A stretch of DNA of 64,000 nt from Chromobotia macracanthus (Eukaryota > Chordata > Actinopteri > Cypriniformes > Botiidae). Position numbers and translations under genes: made by a program. This document shows, one piece after another, positions 10,801 to 23,000 of this stretch. Every line of letters starts with the position of its first letter. Within the stretch, counting starts at the first letter, position 1. The stretch spans positions 1,516,001-1,580,000 of the forward strand of contig JAZGTH010000008.1 in the NCBI GenBank assembly GCA_036877525.1. Direction: 5' to 3'. Under the pieces are notes generated by a model. It did no database searches. It had not been told where the DNA came from and saw only the letters and a program-made list of their open reading frames with translations.

Positions 10801-13296
10801 CTAAGACATGAACCTGTTGTTCTGGTTTGAGGTGTTCATTCATTCTTTGTTTTTATGAGCTCATTGTGTGCTTTTCTCATTCTGTCAATTCTGTTTTTAT
10901 TGAGGCTGTAGGAAATATAATCTATTGAATCTAAACATTTACGAGTTAACAGTGTAACTGACTGGTACTAAAGAAATGGTTCAAACGTACATTCTGTCAT
11001 TGTTTATTCACTCTTCTGCTGTTTCAAACAAATTATTTTTAACAGAATACAAACGTGGAATTTTCAAGGAATGCACATGTAGCTCTTTTTCGTCTGATGA
11101 CAGTTCACCTTGACCATGTCTGTCAAGCTCCAAAACTCACAATGAAAAAAAATCACAATGAAAGGATCACAAAAATAGTCTATTTTTTGTGATCACAACA
11201 CCATAGTTGTTCTTTTTGGCTTGGCAGCTATTGTCACTGTGAACTGTCTTATGGAAAAGGACTGTGTGAAAATTCTTTAAATAATCTCCCTTTGTGTTTG
11301 AGGGTAAAAAAACTGAAAAAAAACAGCATACAGGTTTGGAATGACAAATAATAAAAGGACTTTTCATTTGTTTCGTCAGCTGTTCCTTTAGTGTTTGCGC
11401 CCATGTAAATAAGTTCTAATAAAAATCTTTCTGCGGTCATGTCGCAAGTTATTGAAAGGCACGTGACCTTTGTACAAAGGAAGGACAAACTCGATCAAAA
11501 CATCCTGTTTTGTGGCTGGACGTAGTTGTTCAGTCTGTGTACAGTTTCACTTTTGCTACATAAACATACAAAGACGTTTCATGTGATCCGTTCAAATTGT
11601 GCTGTTAAATAAAGAGCCTGGAACATTAGGAGATCTTGGTGAAGAAAACACATTTCCTGTTTAGACAACAAAAAGTCTAGCGTGGCCAGTGGCATGTAAT
11701 TGTGTTGTGTAATTGTCCTTTTATGAATTTATAGTTTTATGTAGTTTAGAAAACCTTACTTCTACTGTGTACAAAAAGATAAGAGACTCAGTGTTAGAGT
11801 TTGTGATTTTGGGGGAAGTGACCTCATTGTTCCAGGGTTCAGCTGGGCTGAAAGTGTTGTTCATCATCCATCACAAGAGGAGAAGAGGAAATAGCCACTT
11901 ACTTTGCCTTGCCTGGCACTAATGGCTCTGTAGTACGTCATTGCCCCACAAAACCAAATGCACTTTGTCTGTAAATTATGTATAGCTGTAATCTTTTGCA
12001 TTCTTTTGGATTCACAGATACAAGTGAATAGGCATACAAGTTAAAAAGAGGACATTTCTCAATTTTGCGTTTTTGTAATAGGTTGAGAGAGAGAGGTGGT
12101 CCTAAGTGGTGTAGTTATTCATTGCATGATTACATTGCTCTTGTGTCCGCTGATGTATTAACTGGAACTTTACCTTTGAAACACTGCATTGGTTCACTTT
12201 GAAAAGCCTTGTTTAAACTCAGTGAATAAAAAAAAAAGACATTTGTAATGCCAGGGCACAACATATTCACAGCAGTATTTTTAAACTGTGACATGGGTAA
12301 ATGATTTTAGAGTGCAATAAAATAAGCTTTTTTTAAATAAAGAAACAAACCACTTATTTCTGTACATAGATGAACTACTACTTGGTCTACAGGACCAAGT
12401 CCTTGTGTAACTAGGCTAGTTTAGGCCATGTTTACTAGCCAGCAATCAGACTTTTCATAAAGCGCCTTCACATTAGATGTGGTCCTACATTAAAATATAA
12501 ACTTGATGGAACACCAGAGTTTTGAGACAGGATTTTTAATCTGTCACATTCGTTAAAAATGCAGTGCTCAAAAATACAGAAAGAAACAACACACAACAAC
12601 ACACTATCTGAATGCACGAATATGCATGTGTTCATTGAACAACATCTGAATTTAAGTATGACAGCAATTGTGGATTGTCCACAATTGCTGTATGACATGT
12701 GGATTTGTTACAAAAGTGCTTTGATGGTTGTAACGTTTGCATGAGCACACTAATAGACTAATTGACGATGCCTCCCCATCCTTACTACAAATTTTCTTTT
12801 GCAAAGTGCCTTTTTTGCTATTTAACCATAGGCATACAAGTTTTTCATGCTGCCAAATTACAGTTTTTATTGTCAAATCATTTATCCTTCATATTTATGG
12901 TTCATGTATTGAATTTATATTCATTTTAAGTCTGAAAATGTGAATCAGTTGGTGTTGACAACATTTATATTTGTTCTTTGTTCCTCAGATGAAGCTCGTT
13001 CCAAAAAGTGTGGCATCTTGGTGCACTGCCTAGCAGGCATCAGTCGCTCTGTCACAGTCACGGTGGCATACCTGATGCAGAAGCTCAACCTGTCACTGAA
13101 CGATGCCTACGACTTTGTCAAGCGCAAGAAGTCCAACATCTCACCCAACTTCAACTTCATGGGCCAACTTTTGGACTTTGAGAGGACACTAGGGCTCAAC
13201 AGTCCTTGCGACAACCGCTCGCCCAATGACCAGCTCTTCTTCACCACACCAACCAATCACAACATGTTCCAGCTAGATACGCTGGAGTCCACATGA
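7495..13296 (+). CDS. dusp7: dusp7: dual-specificity MAP-kinase phosphatase 7 (spliced, 374 aa)
   Basis: Join 7495-7882, 8992-9420, 12989-13296. The product is a cytoplasmic-type MAP-kinase phosphatase that removes phosphate from the TxY Thr and Tyr of ERK1/2, giving negative feedback on FGF/RTK signalling. Residues about 14-140 form a rhodanese/CH2-like domain with the ERK-docking basic motif LRRLKKGNLPIR (59-70). A Ser/Gly-rich linker follows (150-195). The catalytic domain starts at FPVQILPYLYLG (199-210), has the general acid in ISDHW (Asp255), and has the active-site loop HCLAGISRS with Cys286 and Arg292. All key residues are intact. KSAEWLQ, GNLPIRSIIPN and the C-terminal ESLT-like LEST point to DUSP7 rather than DUSP6 or DUSP9. 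The MKN start matches the mammalian N-terminus, but the long Ala/Gly-rich insert of mammalian DUSP7 is absent. Confidence 0.96.
7883..8991 (+). other. dusp7: dusp7 intron 1
   Basis: A 1,109-base GT-AG intron with donor gtgaaag and acceptor ttgttctag at 8983-8991. The first half is still CpG-bearing and might contain regulatory sequence; the second half is AT-rich. I see no repeat or nested gene in it. Confidence 0.9.
8992..9420 (+). CDS. dusp7: dusp7 coding exon 2 (linker and start of phosphatase domain)
   Basis: Follows the acceptor ttgttctag and ends at the strong donor ag|gtaagt. It begins in phase 1 (completing Gly130) and leaves one base of the Asp273 codon. It encodes the end of the rhodanese-like domain (FNKFQTEYPEHC), the linker PPSSVLGLGGLRISSDCSD and the first half of the phosphatase fold through [20 protein letters not shown]. 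The latter includes the general-acid Asp255. Confidence 0.95.
11165..11194. repeat. Near-perfect hairpin in dusp7 intron 2
   Basis: gatcacaaaaatag pairs with ctattttttgtgatc, with one bulged T and a one-base loop. Upstream, two copies of tcacaatgaaa lie within 30 bases. It may be a slipped-replication product or a decayed element end. Confidence 0.65.
12661..12691. repeat. Perfect 14-bp inverted repeat in dusp7 intron 2
   Basis: acagcaattgtgga (12661-12674) and tccacaattgctgt (12678-12691) are exact reverse complements separated by three bases (ttg). It lies about 300 bases before the exon 3 acceptor. The arms are too short for a normal pre-miRNA. Confidence 0.85.
12989..13296 (+). CDS. dusp7: dusp7 coding exon 3 (catalytic loop and C-terminus)
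   Basis: Starts after tttgttcctcag, completing Asp273, and ends at TGA 13294-13296. It encodes the P-loop VHCLAGISRSVTVTVAYLMQ with nucleophile Cys286 and phosphate-binding Arg292. The conserved AYDFVKRKKSNISPNFNFMG follows, then a short tail ending LEST. Its placement after the long intron matches the family's exon structure. Confidence 0.96.
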
Positions 13297-15208
13297 AGGC
13301 CAGCAGAAAAGCTGGGTGGGAGCAACCGCTCTTTGAATGTTTATCTCCCATCTCCAGGGGAGTTTTTGACCTGGAGGACCAGGCCAGCAGCAAAGGTGAA
13401 GGGTGGGATGGAGGGTGGTTATGCACATGGGGTAGCTTTTCAAGAGGGTACCACTCTTGAGGGCGAACCTTGAAGCTCCTGCAGGTGGATTTTAATGCAG
13501 CTTTTCTTGCCTTTATGGAACTGACTGTTCTATTTTTGTCTTTGTTTGATAAAAGAAGAAATAAGCGCACACTGCTTGTTTCAGAGTGAGAGAAGCAGAA
13601 CAGCTATCTTGTGGCCACAATGCCCTCAACCTCCTGTCTTGAAGGGTGCCAATGTACTGACTGGGATTTTTGTTTTTCAAACAGAGGAAATCTCACTCTG
13701 TGGAACACAGGGTTGGATTTTTATTTTCTCAAAGAAAAGACAAAAACACCATCAAAGAGGTGCACAATACATTTAATACATGCAGTCTGTCTGTTCTATA
13801 TATTTGTATATTTCCTCACAAAGTTCACAAACAACTGGACATGCGTAGAACTCTCTCCAAAGTCGTTCTGTTGAAGCAAAGTCGTGTTGGTGACAAAGGC
13901 GAATTCTAGGTTGTAACCAAGAAAAACAAATATTGTGACCCCTCCCCCTCCATAGGAACCTCTGTTTTTTTCTCCTACATTTGCAATGACCTAATGCGTT
14001 TTGCACAGTGGTGAAGCCTTTCTCTTCTTGGCACTTAAAACCGGTACTTCAACACACATAAAGAGACATTCAGATGTCCTCTGGAGCTGCCAGTTCTAGG
14101 CTGCGATGAGGTCGTGCAGCTGCATGGGTGGTTGGGCAGGGCTGGCGAGGAACAACGCACTTACTCAAAGCTCATTGTTTCTTAACTGTAAACGACAGAT
14201 TGACGGTTTCAGTCCTAGCTAGGAGTCCCAACTTCATTGTTGTCCTAAAGTCTTTGTTAAGGAGAGTTTCATTCACCTTCTGGCCTTGGTGATTCTGATT
14301 ACAGTATGAACATATTGTATTAATTTCTAAATAAGAGTATATCTATTCACTATACGTATTTGGGCTTGTGTTCCTCGAGTTGTCTGTAGATGAGGTTTGA
14401 ATGTTGAGAACTGTTTTTTTAACTACTATTGCTGCTCCTGTATGCATGTGGTGGCATCAGGGCAGTCAACAGTGTGTAGCGAGGGCGTTTCTGACTACGG
14501 AAACGATCGATTGGACCTGAGCGAACAATTGCTTGAGTTAACAGGGTTGCTTTAAGCTGGCCTTATATAACCTTTTTAATTCTTTCCTACTCTGACTGTT
14601 CAATACTATTTTTATCTCACTTTAGAAGTCATTGTATTCAAAAAGTTTGTTCATTTTTAAAGAAATCAATATGTAGTAATAATAGATGACTAATAGTCTT
14701 TAACGGGTCAGTCAAGGTTGTATTTGTTACTCTGCAATATACTTAACAACCCTTTGCAGTATTTTTTTAAAAAATGGCCTCGGGTTTTTGATTCCTCTAC
14801 TTTTGATACTAGAATTCCACAGATATACTGCTTCGTTTGCTTTGAAACTGAAGTAGCTTTTCACCTGGGGTGTCCAAAGTACAGGGCCTGGCATTACGCA
14901 TGTACTGGGTGAATTCATTTGGTTCGTATTTCATCAAATTCAGTTTACCTAAATTAGATTTCCATAATGTGCTATATTCCGATTCCTGTGGCCTTTTATT
15001 GTATCTGAATATATATATATATAAATATATAAATTTTGTGCAGATATGCAACGATCATGTCCTTGATATGCCAATGTGGATATCTTTCTCGTGCTTGAAA
15101 CAACTTTACAGAAGTCATTACTCAGTCTCAATAATAACACAATGTTCTCAAGTCACCTTTCAACTCTTACACCCTAGGATTGAAATGTACTTCATTTCAG
15201 AGCTTTTT

Positions 15209-15217
15209 TTATTTATT
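15209..15217 (+). promoter_or_regulatory. dusp7: AU-rich element nonamer in dusp7 3' UTR
   Basis: ttatttatt fits the UUAUUUA(U/A)(U/A) instability consensus and lies in a longer U-rich run (15203-15220). Such sites bind TTP/HuR-type proteins and shorten mRNA half-life. Function here is inferred. Confidence 0.5.
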
Positions 15218-15686
15218 TAAATGTAAATCTTGATTTCAAGCTGCTTCTTGTGGAGGAATGTTTGTATCTGTTATGATGGGAAAGAGAATCTGTTTTCTCT
15301 ATTTGTATATTGCCAGAACACAGGAACTTGGTTTTCTGTGGTTACTTGTAGCTACATAACAGTAAAAGACAGTGATGTGATAATATGGAGTAAGAGTGTG
15401 ACATTAAGATAAAAGAGATGAGTTAATAAGGAAATGTATATCTTACCTCACTGAGGAATTTTTCAGGGATTTTTATTTGACAATGCGACGGCATCGTGTT
15501 ACAGCTTCAAATGTCAAAGAGCTGTTTTGTATGTGCTGTACACATTTTTTAAAAGATACAATCTATATATGTGTATAATACTGGGCTTGGTAACTGGGCA
15601 GTTAAATTTTCTGGTTTATGAAGGATATAAAATTGTCCCTATGTATTGTATAGTATATGAAAACCAATACAAGTCTTTGTACTGCA

Positions 15687-15692
15687 AATAAA
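15687..15692 (+). terminator. dusp7: dusp7 polyadenylation signal
   Basis: A canonical aataaa is followed within 20-45 bases by T- and GT-rich sequence (tttttttggttatgtagtg), as expected for cleavage near 15.71 kb. I see no earlier canonical hexamer in the 3' UTR. Confidence 0.65.
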
Positions 15693-15719
15693 TATTGAAT
15701 TATTTTTTTGGTTATGTAG

Positions 15720-18700
15720 TGTACTATGGGTATTTATTACACTTTTTTTATGTCCTCTTGTTTAATTTTAACAAACCCTGTGTTTTTATGCTACCAGAAT
15801 ACCTGCCCCAAGACCTCCTAGATAGTGTTTATAGCACCACCAAGTGTGCTGTGATAAGGGCTAGGGGTCAGACACAAATATCTCCAAATCTACCCAAAAT
15901 AGCCATTTAAAGGCACCATATGTTTTTTCATTTAAATTCTGATTTGATTCTGGTTTAATTTGTTGTAGGAAGACTGCATTTCAGGGGCTGTTTTTTGCAA
16001 TGTGAGCCTTACAAGAGGTGAGTCTTCCTCCCCCCACCCACTCTAAAGCATGGTTTCCTGTTGCCTTGTGGTTCAATTCAGACAGTTTTGAAAGCATGTT
16101 ATGGCACCACATTCGATTGCTCAAACTATTACTGCTCGGCTTCCTCTTGTAACACTTTTGTCAATGTGACATGCTGTCTAAGATCAGAGACACCTTTGAT
16201 CTTCAGGTCTTTAAAGACCATCACAAAAGTAGTTTATAGATATTGTAATACTGTAGTCTTTGTTTTCTCCTGTTGAAAAGTTTTCCTGTAGGAAAAAAGG
16301 TTACCATTTTTCGTATATTAGATTAAATATGTTTAATATATTTTTTAATACCTTTTGTGAACACATAACAATGTTCTTATCGAAGACCACTATGAATTCT
16401 GCTTAAGAATATTGGGTAATAGTTGCTTTAGGAAAAGCATATAACCTCCATTATAATAAATCAAGCAGTCTACCTGGAAATCTTTGTTCTATCAACAGTT
16501 TGTTTAATTAAAGACTACTGGTAACAATACGTATGTGACCATCAAACAAGTGCAAACAGAAGTATGAATGGCTAGTGGAAGTATGAATGTTTCTTTTCAA
16601 GTTAAGATTTTTTCATGATCATCAAATTCAGTATTATCATTTAAAATCATTTAGTATTATCAAATTCATAATCATTAAACAGAGCTATCTGATCTTCCAG
16701 CTTCTATGTATGTTACAAAATGTCCTTTGGGGGTGGTGGGATGGGCTTTTAGATCATTACAAACTTATGGGGGGTAAGTGTCTTCAGGGTTTATCAAAAT
16801 TTAAATGAGACAGAATAATTTTTCATAGGCTAATATAAAGTCTGCATCCCTAACATCTTAGGTTTTGTAAGGAATAACAATCTTCTGTGACTTATGTCAG
16901 ACAGGTTTCTGTTTTTATGTTTTGGCGTTGTTTTGAACTTCCATGAATAGACACTTTCAAATAGAAACCTTCTGAGGTTTGTTCAGATCAGGCAACAATG
17001 AACTTTGAGTTGACAAATGCTCACTAAACGTAACTGTGGTGCTTCACCTCCCTGTGTAATGTGAGCAATTTGTTGCCTCTGCTTAATTATGTTGAATACG
17101 CAATTACATTCTCATTTTGATATTTCTGGTAGAGATTTTCTCCTATGTAAAATTTTTGGTCTGGCTTTTTTGAATTGTAAACTGTTGACATGTTCAGAGT
17201 AATTATTACATTATTTTTATCCCCATTTAATTCCACTGGTAGAACTGCTGTACTACCTAGATTCTGTTAAATACCTGTATTACTTGAGCAAGACCACACA
17301 ACATCCACCATGACATCAGACATGTCTGGCATATACATCAGCACTGTTCACCTCAAGGACACCTGTTCAACTATTCTGTTTTGAATAAAAAATACAATAC
17401 AAAATCATAGTAAATTTTATTCTAAAAATTAATGTTTAAGCTGTGATCTGTAATTTTTTATTTTTTTGGTTAAAAAAATCAGCTATTGAACAAGTACATA
17501 AGTGTTTAAAAGTGTCTCCTTACCTCTGACCCCTTGCTGGGTCAGATTTTGCGGGAAATGTCAGTTTGACGTCAGTTTGACTTCATTTGACTTCAACACT
17601 TAAAGACAAGTATGTAAAGTAGCCTGCAATTTTGTTTTAAACAAAGATGGTGTTAGAGAAAAAGTAAAAGTTACAGAGAACAGGTTTAAAATGCAAATAA
17701 AATAAAACTCTGCGAGAATGATTTGTAGTGAAACATTTGCACAGCCATGTTAATACTAAACAAACAGAAATGACGTTGACCTTTTTTAATCCGTTGAAAA
17801 AATTAGTGAAATTTAGTATTATCAGACACGCACATGCGCATTTTAGAAACTTGTAGGAACATGTTGATGTTTACACGGCCACATACAGTAAGCTACACTG
17901 GCAGACAGGGTGTGTTAAAGCACTTTACTTATCCCTTAAATGGTGGAAGGAAAAATGTTTCTTAACATAATAATTTACAACATAATGATTGCTAAAGCCT
18001 TGCAATAAACCGTTTTTTTTTACATGCATGTAAACGCAGTTATTCCTTCCTCCACGTTTCATTCTCAGCCAAGAGACCAATTTATGTAGTTTAAATCCTC
18101 TCTTGGTCCAAAATTCATGTCCACAAGTCAAAAGCAGATGAAACATTTATTGGGCATGCTTGCATATGTACCCTTCCATATTCATATCCATATGAATGGA
18201 GGTGAATGGAATACAATATCGTGAACAAAGAATCCGGACAGGAAATAAGCTAATACCTACCAACTTAATTGAACTTATCTTGATGACTCAATTTGAATAC
18301 AGTTATCTGCCAAAGCACTGTCTCAACAACAGGGCAAGACTGCTGACCAAAGCCTTGCCCCTGTAGACCTTTTTTCTGAACCTTAGATTGATGCCGTATC
18401 TCTTCCAGAAAACTGCTTTTGAAGATATTTTCATACCTGTCAATGATTAACAGTAAAGCTCTAAAACAGAAAACTCACTCAGCCTACAGTTATAACTGCA
18501 TATGGCCCAAGAATCATACGCACTTATACACATGCCACATTCTGAGGAACTGAAAATTAAAACAACCAATCATCTCTTTCAAAACAAATTTCAGAAGAAT
18601 TCATTTGCAAAGATTTAAACTGTCACAGTAAGAGACAGTATATTCCCTTCAGTGACAGAGCATGCTTGTTTTTAATGTTTTAAGAAGAAAACAGTTTTAA

Positions 18701-19500
18701 GAGTCTTTGATAGGGAAACTCAGACAGCAGTGGCCCAATGATGTTCATATCAGTGCATGCACACTGCCAGATGGTCTCCCTGAAGCCTGTTCCTCAGTTC
18801 TGTCTTTACTTGCAATACAATGTAAATAATAGGATGATCATTGGCAAAAAGACATTTTATGTTATAAGGAAGTTAACAGAGACTTAGAGAAATCAAATAA
18901 TCTCTGTTTCCTTTCCAGTGGAGGTCTTGACAATACTTTCCTAGTTGTATATGTATATTAAAAGATTCAATGTTTTATCAGGCCATTTATTTTACATTTA
19001 GAAACCCAGAGTATGAGAAAAGATATTACAGGTTCTGGGGCTTTAGCATTGTTCTTTTAAGAGAAGTCTGAGGGGATCATTTCATTAATTATCACACAAA
19101 GTTATTAAAGTTGCCTTTCCATGCCATCTATACCAGTTTAGAACATTGTTTATTATGAAATGCTTTTAACATGCTTAATAATAATGCTAAATATAGATAC
19201 AAATGTTATGGTTCATAACCTGTCACAAACCTGCATGGTGTACAGTAGTTGAATGGTTAAAGTCATATATGGCAGACAGTAAACTGACTGACAGATAAAA
19301 ATACTGTTATTTTGCTGCGTTTTTTTTTAACTACAGTGTTACAGCGAAAGTGTCAATTTATTTACCTGCTCACTGTGTCTACACTAATGGTGTTTAAATA
19401 ATCACAATCTTGTTAGCTCATCATGTTGATGATCTAGATAAAGTTATTAGAGGATATATAGTACAGAAAGATCAACAACATAAATGTTTTTTGTGTGGCA
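15720..19500. other. Intergenic DNA, no gene seen
   Basis: Open frames are short and unrelated to any family I know. The piece 17520-17900 has a repeat-like feel, with the near-direct repeat gtcagtttgacgtcagtttgac near 17559, but I cannot name it. Confidence 0.45.
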
Positions 19501-19506
19501 GCAGAA

Positions 19507-19532
19507 TGAATATAGTGGAAACACTATATTCA
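19507..19532. repeat. Perfect 11-bp hairpin
   Basis: tgaatatagtg (19507-19517) and cactatattca (19522-19532) are exact reverse complements around gaaa. It borders the candidate conserved block that starts near 19545. Confidence 0.8.
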
Positions 19533-19544
19533 CACAAGGGGTGG

Positions 19545-19720
19545 GAGATGACAGGCATCTGAATTCTGCAGAGATTCCAAGCAGTTCTGAACGTCACATT
19601 CTAAAAACTGCTGCCATGGCCGCAATACTGAAGAATCCATTCTGCTGTGATTATTAATTACAGGCCAAAGTGATAGTGTAATCGGGTGCCTCTGAGCTAA
19701 CATCATCCAGTACAAAGCAC
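19545..19720. promoter_or_regulatory. Candidate conserved non-coding element A
   Basis: This is a non-repetitive stretch with a higher GC content than its surroundings and closely packed factor-type motifs, such as tgattattaattacagg (homeodomain-like) and gccatggccgc. No coding frame spans it. The look is that of vertebrate developmental enhancers, but no conservation has been measured. Confidence 0.3.
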
Positions 19721-19858
19721 TAAGATAGTTCCTCCAGGTCTAGTTAATGACTTACCCTTTTCTACTGACTCAGGGGCCCTTAATATTCTTCCCCCTCTGG
19801 CCACTAGCTCAGCATTTTATACTGTCTGCCTCATACACTTGCCCATTTCCAGTTAGTC

Positions 19859-19888
19859 TTTTTTTGGAAATACTTATTTCCAAAAAAA
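19859..19888. repeat. Perfect 13-bp hairpin
   Basis: tttttttggaaat (19859-19871) and atttccaaaaaaa (19876-19888) are exact reverse complements around actt. It could be a transcript hairpin or a decayed transposon centre; no flanking element was recognised. Confidence 0.8.
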
Positions 19889-19999
19889 TAGTATTTTTAA
19901 TACTCTATTGCTTCTGTATTGTAGGTGTACTTAAAGGACCCTTTCAGTGCTTAAATAACATGTTTTCTTGGACAAATAGTATAAACATTACAGCCCCAG

Positions 20000-20038
20000 T
20001 TTCTTTTATATGCTGATGATACACAAATCTACATCAGA
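20000..20038 (+). pseudogene. LINE reverse-transcriptase YADD fragment
   Basis: The + frame reads FLLYADDTQIYIR, the active-site block of non-LTR (L2/Rex-like) reverse transcriptases, in which YADD holds the catalytic aspartates. Neighbouring frames do not continue the domain on either side. Only this scrap of about 39 bases can be supported, so the rest has been lost or scrambled. Confidence 0.6.
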
Positions 20039-20039
20039 C

Positions 20040-23000
20040 CTTCTGCTGTGGCAACTTTTACATCCCCATATATAGTAAATAACATTTAAGTTTTTAAGTA
20101 TATAATGATGGAATTTTTTTGTCCAAATAAGTCTTAACTGACAAAAATAGACTCACTTTTTACAAGTTTTTTCAACAAGGTTGAAAATATCAAAGCTGCC
20201 ACAATTACTGCAGCCCTAGCAAAAATGCACATAGTATAAACTACCAGTAATTAGTGCCTGGTATATTTGTAGGTGTGAGAAAAGCTGCCTTGTTTAACTT
20301 ACTACATTGACACACCTTATACAGTTTAATTCACACCATGCTAATAAGCAAATGGATAGAAGTGCAACCAATTAATTAAAGCAAAATACCTAAGTGTTAA
20401 AGCTGAAATATTGTATGAAAACACTGAAAATCTGAGGGCCAAAAATCATAGCTTCTTGGTAAGGCAATGGCATACGTTTTAAAGGGATAGTTCACCCAAA
20501 AATAAACATTTTAAATGTAGTCACCCATTTGACAGCAAGAATAATTGGACGACACGCCACTTGACCAAGCTTCATGTCATCAAGTGGTGTGCCAGTCTAT
20601 ATGCCGTTTATAGTTCATTTCAGAGCATTGTATGAGATATTGCATTATAAGAGGCTATCAAATTAAAATTATCTGCATCCGTCAACTATCATAAACAACA
20701 TGAAATATTGTGTATGAGTCATAGAACAGTTTTTGTTTTTGGTGTTTTGGAGCTTGATCAGGTCCTGTTTTACTTTCATTGTCTGAAAAGTCGCCAGAAT
20801 ATAATATTTTAAATTCTTCTTTTGTTTTAAGAAGAAAGTCATACAGATGACACAAGGGCAAATAAAAATTATAGAATTTTAATTTTGTGGTAAACAAACC
20901 CTTTTATGTTAATGCCATGGAAATGAAAGTAAAAAAATACAAAGTACAATAAAGTGTGCAATACAATCAATCTGCTTTACACATAATGAATACAATCGAA
21001 ACTGACTTGTTTAAATTCAAACATAGGGTCATGACTTCAATGTCTTATTGACTTTAAATGACCACTTTAAACTAAGACCTCTTAAAGGTCAAAATAACAT
21101 AAAATGCAGTCATACCAAGACCCATTTCTTTGTTCACAGTCTCTCCATTTCTCAGCAGCAAAAAGAAGTCAATCCAACACAAACACTGAAGGCTGGAATT
21201 AGGCCAGAACTGTTTGGCAATCTATTCAGGATACTGGAGCCTATATACTCAATGAGTCATGGAACATTTGATGAGACTATAACATAGGATCTTACTCCGA
21301 CAGTGGAGATTATTTTCAGGAAGTGACATTCTTGCTGTGGCGTTTTATTTCTGATGTTAAAATGTTTGCTATTAGATTTACATACCAATGTTGCTAAGCA
21401 CCACATGGGGAGTACCAGGAAATTTATAATTTGGTTTCTTAGCCCGCAGTACTGTCTAATTGTGTCTTTAATGAAGACTGTCTTAAATGATCCATAACTA
21501 AAAAATTATTTTTCTTTCTGTGGCATGGTGCAGTTGCTGAAGTTGCAGGAATCTTGTGAATCCACAAGGAGCTAGAAGTGGGAAATGAAGATCCCAAAAT
21601 TTGATGCTTTGCCTTAATTGGAACTATTTTCTTTGATGAAAAAGCAAACTTCATCTGAAAAAGGTGATGACTACATGTTTATTCCTCAATTTGGTGGCTT
21701 AATGCAACAAATATTTTATACGTGTCACCATATGGAGTTTAACATTTATTTGGCTACTGGAGAAAAAAACATTATACCATACTAGACAACATTTTCCACT
21801 GATGTAATACACGTGCAAGTCGTGAGAAATATTTTCTTTAGTAGATAATTTGAATGTCGCTTTCATCTGAATCAGACACATTACTGTATAAAGAGACCTC
21901 AAAAAATGATTGGGATAATATTGATTTAAGTTGGGAGGGTTAAACTGTCTCTTTTTCACAGAGAAAAGTCTGCCAGTTTTAAGGTACATGGCAACACTGA
22001 CAACCCAAAGTGCTACAGTCTCTGTGATATATATATATGACTCATGCTTACAAGTTACATTTGGTGACAGCCACAACTTATTTAAATGTGAGACTAATTT
22101 GGAAATAATCTAACATGAGCTGCTTGATGATATCTGGCAAAAGAGGTGAGAATTTGTCCAAATGCAAAGAAAGGTGAGATACAGTATTTACTATGTAATG
22201 TCGTTGTCAGTGTGTGTGAGAATTAGTTTTGTTTTTTTTTGGTCAAGAGTGGAAAATACTGCAATTTATTGAAGGGCCTTTGCACTCATTTTGTAAGTGA
22301 TTGTTAGGAATGTGTTACAAAGTAATGTTTTAGTGCTTTTGAATGTGCCTACATGGAAGTGCCTTCAAACAAGTACATCTAAACACCAAAAACACCATGA
22401 ATTTAAAAGACTGACTTTGTGGCTTTTAGTTATGTGTATTAGCTTGGATCTATATGCTCCAAAAAATATTAGACATCATCTGCTCTAGTCTATATCACAT
22501 TCTTTTGTCCAAAAGAATTTCTCTTTAGAATGTGAATGTCTTTCCTCCTAACACTACCAGCACTACCTGCCACTAACTATATCAAGCAGCCTGTGATGGT
22601 TTTCCAGGCTGTAAACTAAGCCTATAGTACAGGTTTGGAATGAGATGATGGATAAGTATATAATTATGAAATTTTCCTTTTTGAAGGAACTATTCCTTTA
22701 ACTCCCATTACTTAAATATACAGGCCCTCAAAGCAGCCTAATGGAGTTTAACAGTGATAAATGGAGTCCAACAGCAGGCCCTTCAGCTAAACCAGAAATT
22801 CTCTTTCTGTTAAAATGTATCACACTTTAAAACACTGCGTATTATGCAACACGTGTGGGTGTGCTTGAAGAAGCTGCTCCTTTAACCAAGAACTTCATTC
22901 ATTTCTTTCAATCCTGTTAATCCAGTTAGTTTCTAGGTTGAATAATAAGTCACATTATTGTTGTGGACATAATCATCACAAGTCTTATTGACAATATAAG

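Larger units (their letters stand above)
9421..12988 (+). other. dusp7: dusp7 intron 2
   Basis: A 3,568-base GT-AG intron with donor gtaagt and acceptor tttgttcctcag at 12977-12988. It is AT-rich, with no exon-like frame of note. It contains two hairpins (11165-11194 and 12661-12691) listed separately. Confidence 0.9.
13297..15712 (+). other. dusp7: dusp7 3' untranslated region
   Basis: No coding exon follows the stop. The sequence to about 15.7 kb remains mostly free of recognisable repeats and contains a single well-placed AATAAA (15687), so I infer a roughly 2.4-kb 3' UTR. It carries AU-rich tracts, including the nonamer at 15209. The length and AU-richness suit a feedback phosphatase with a short-lived mRNA. 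The cleavage position is an estimate. Confidence 0.65.
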
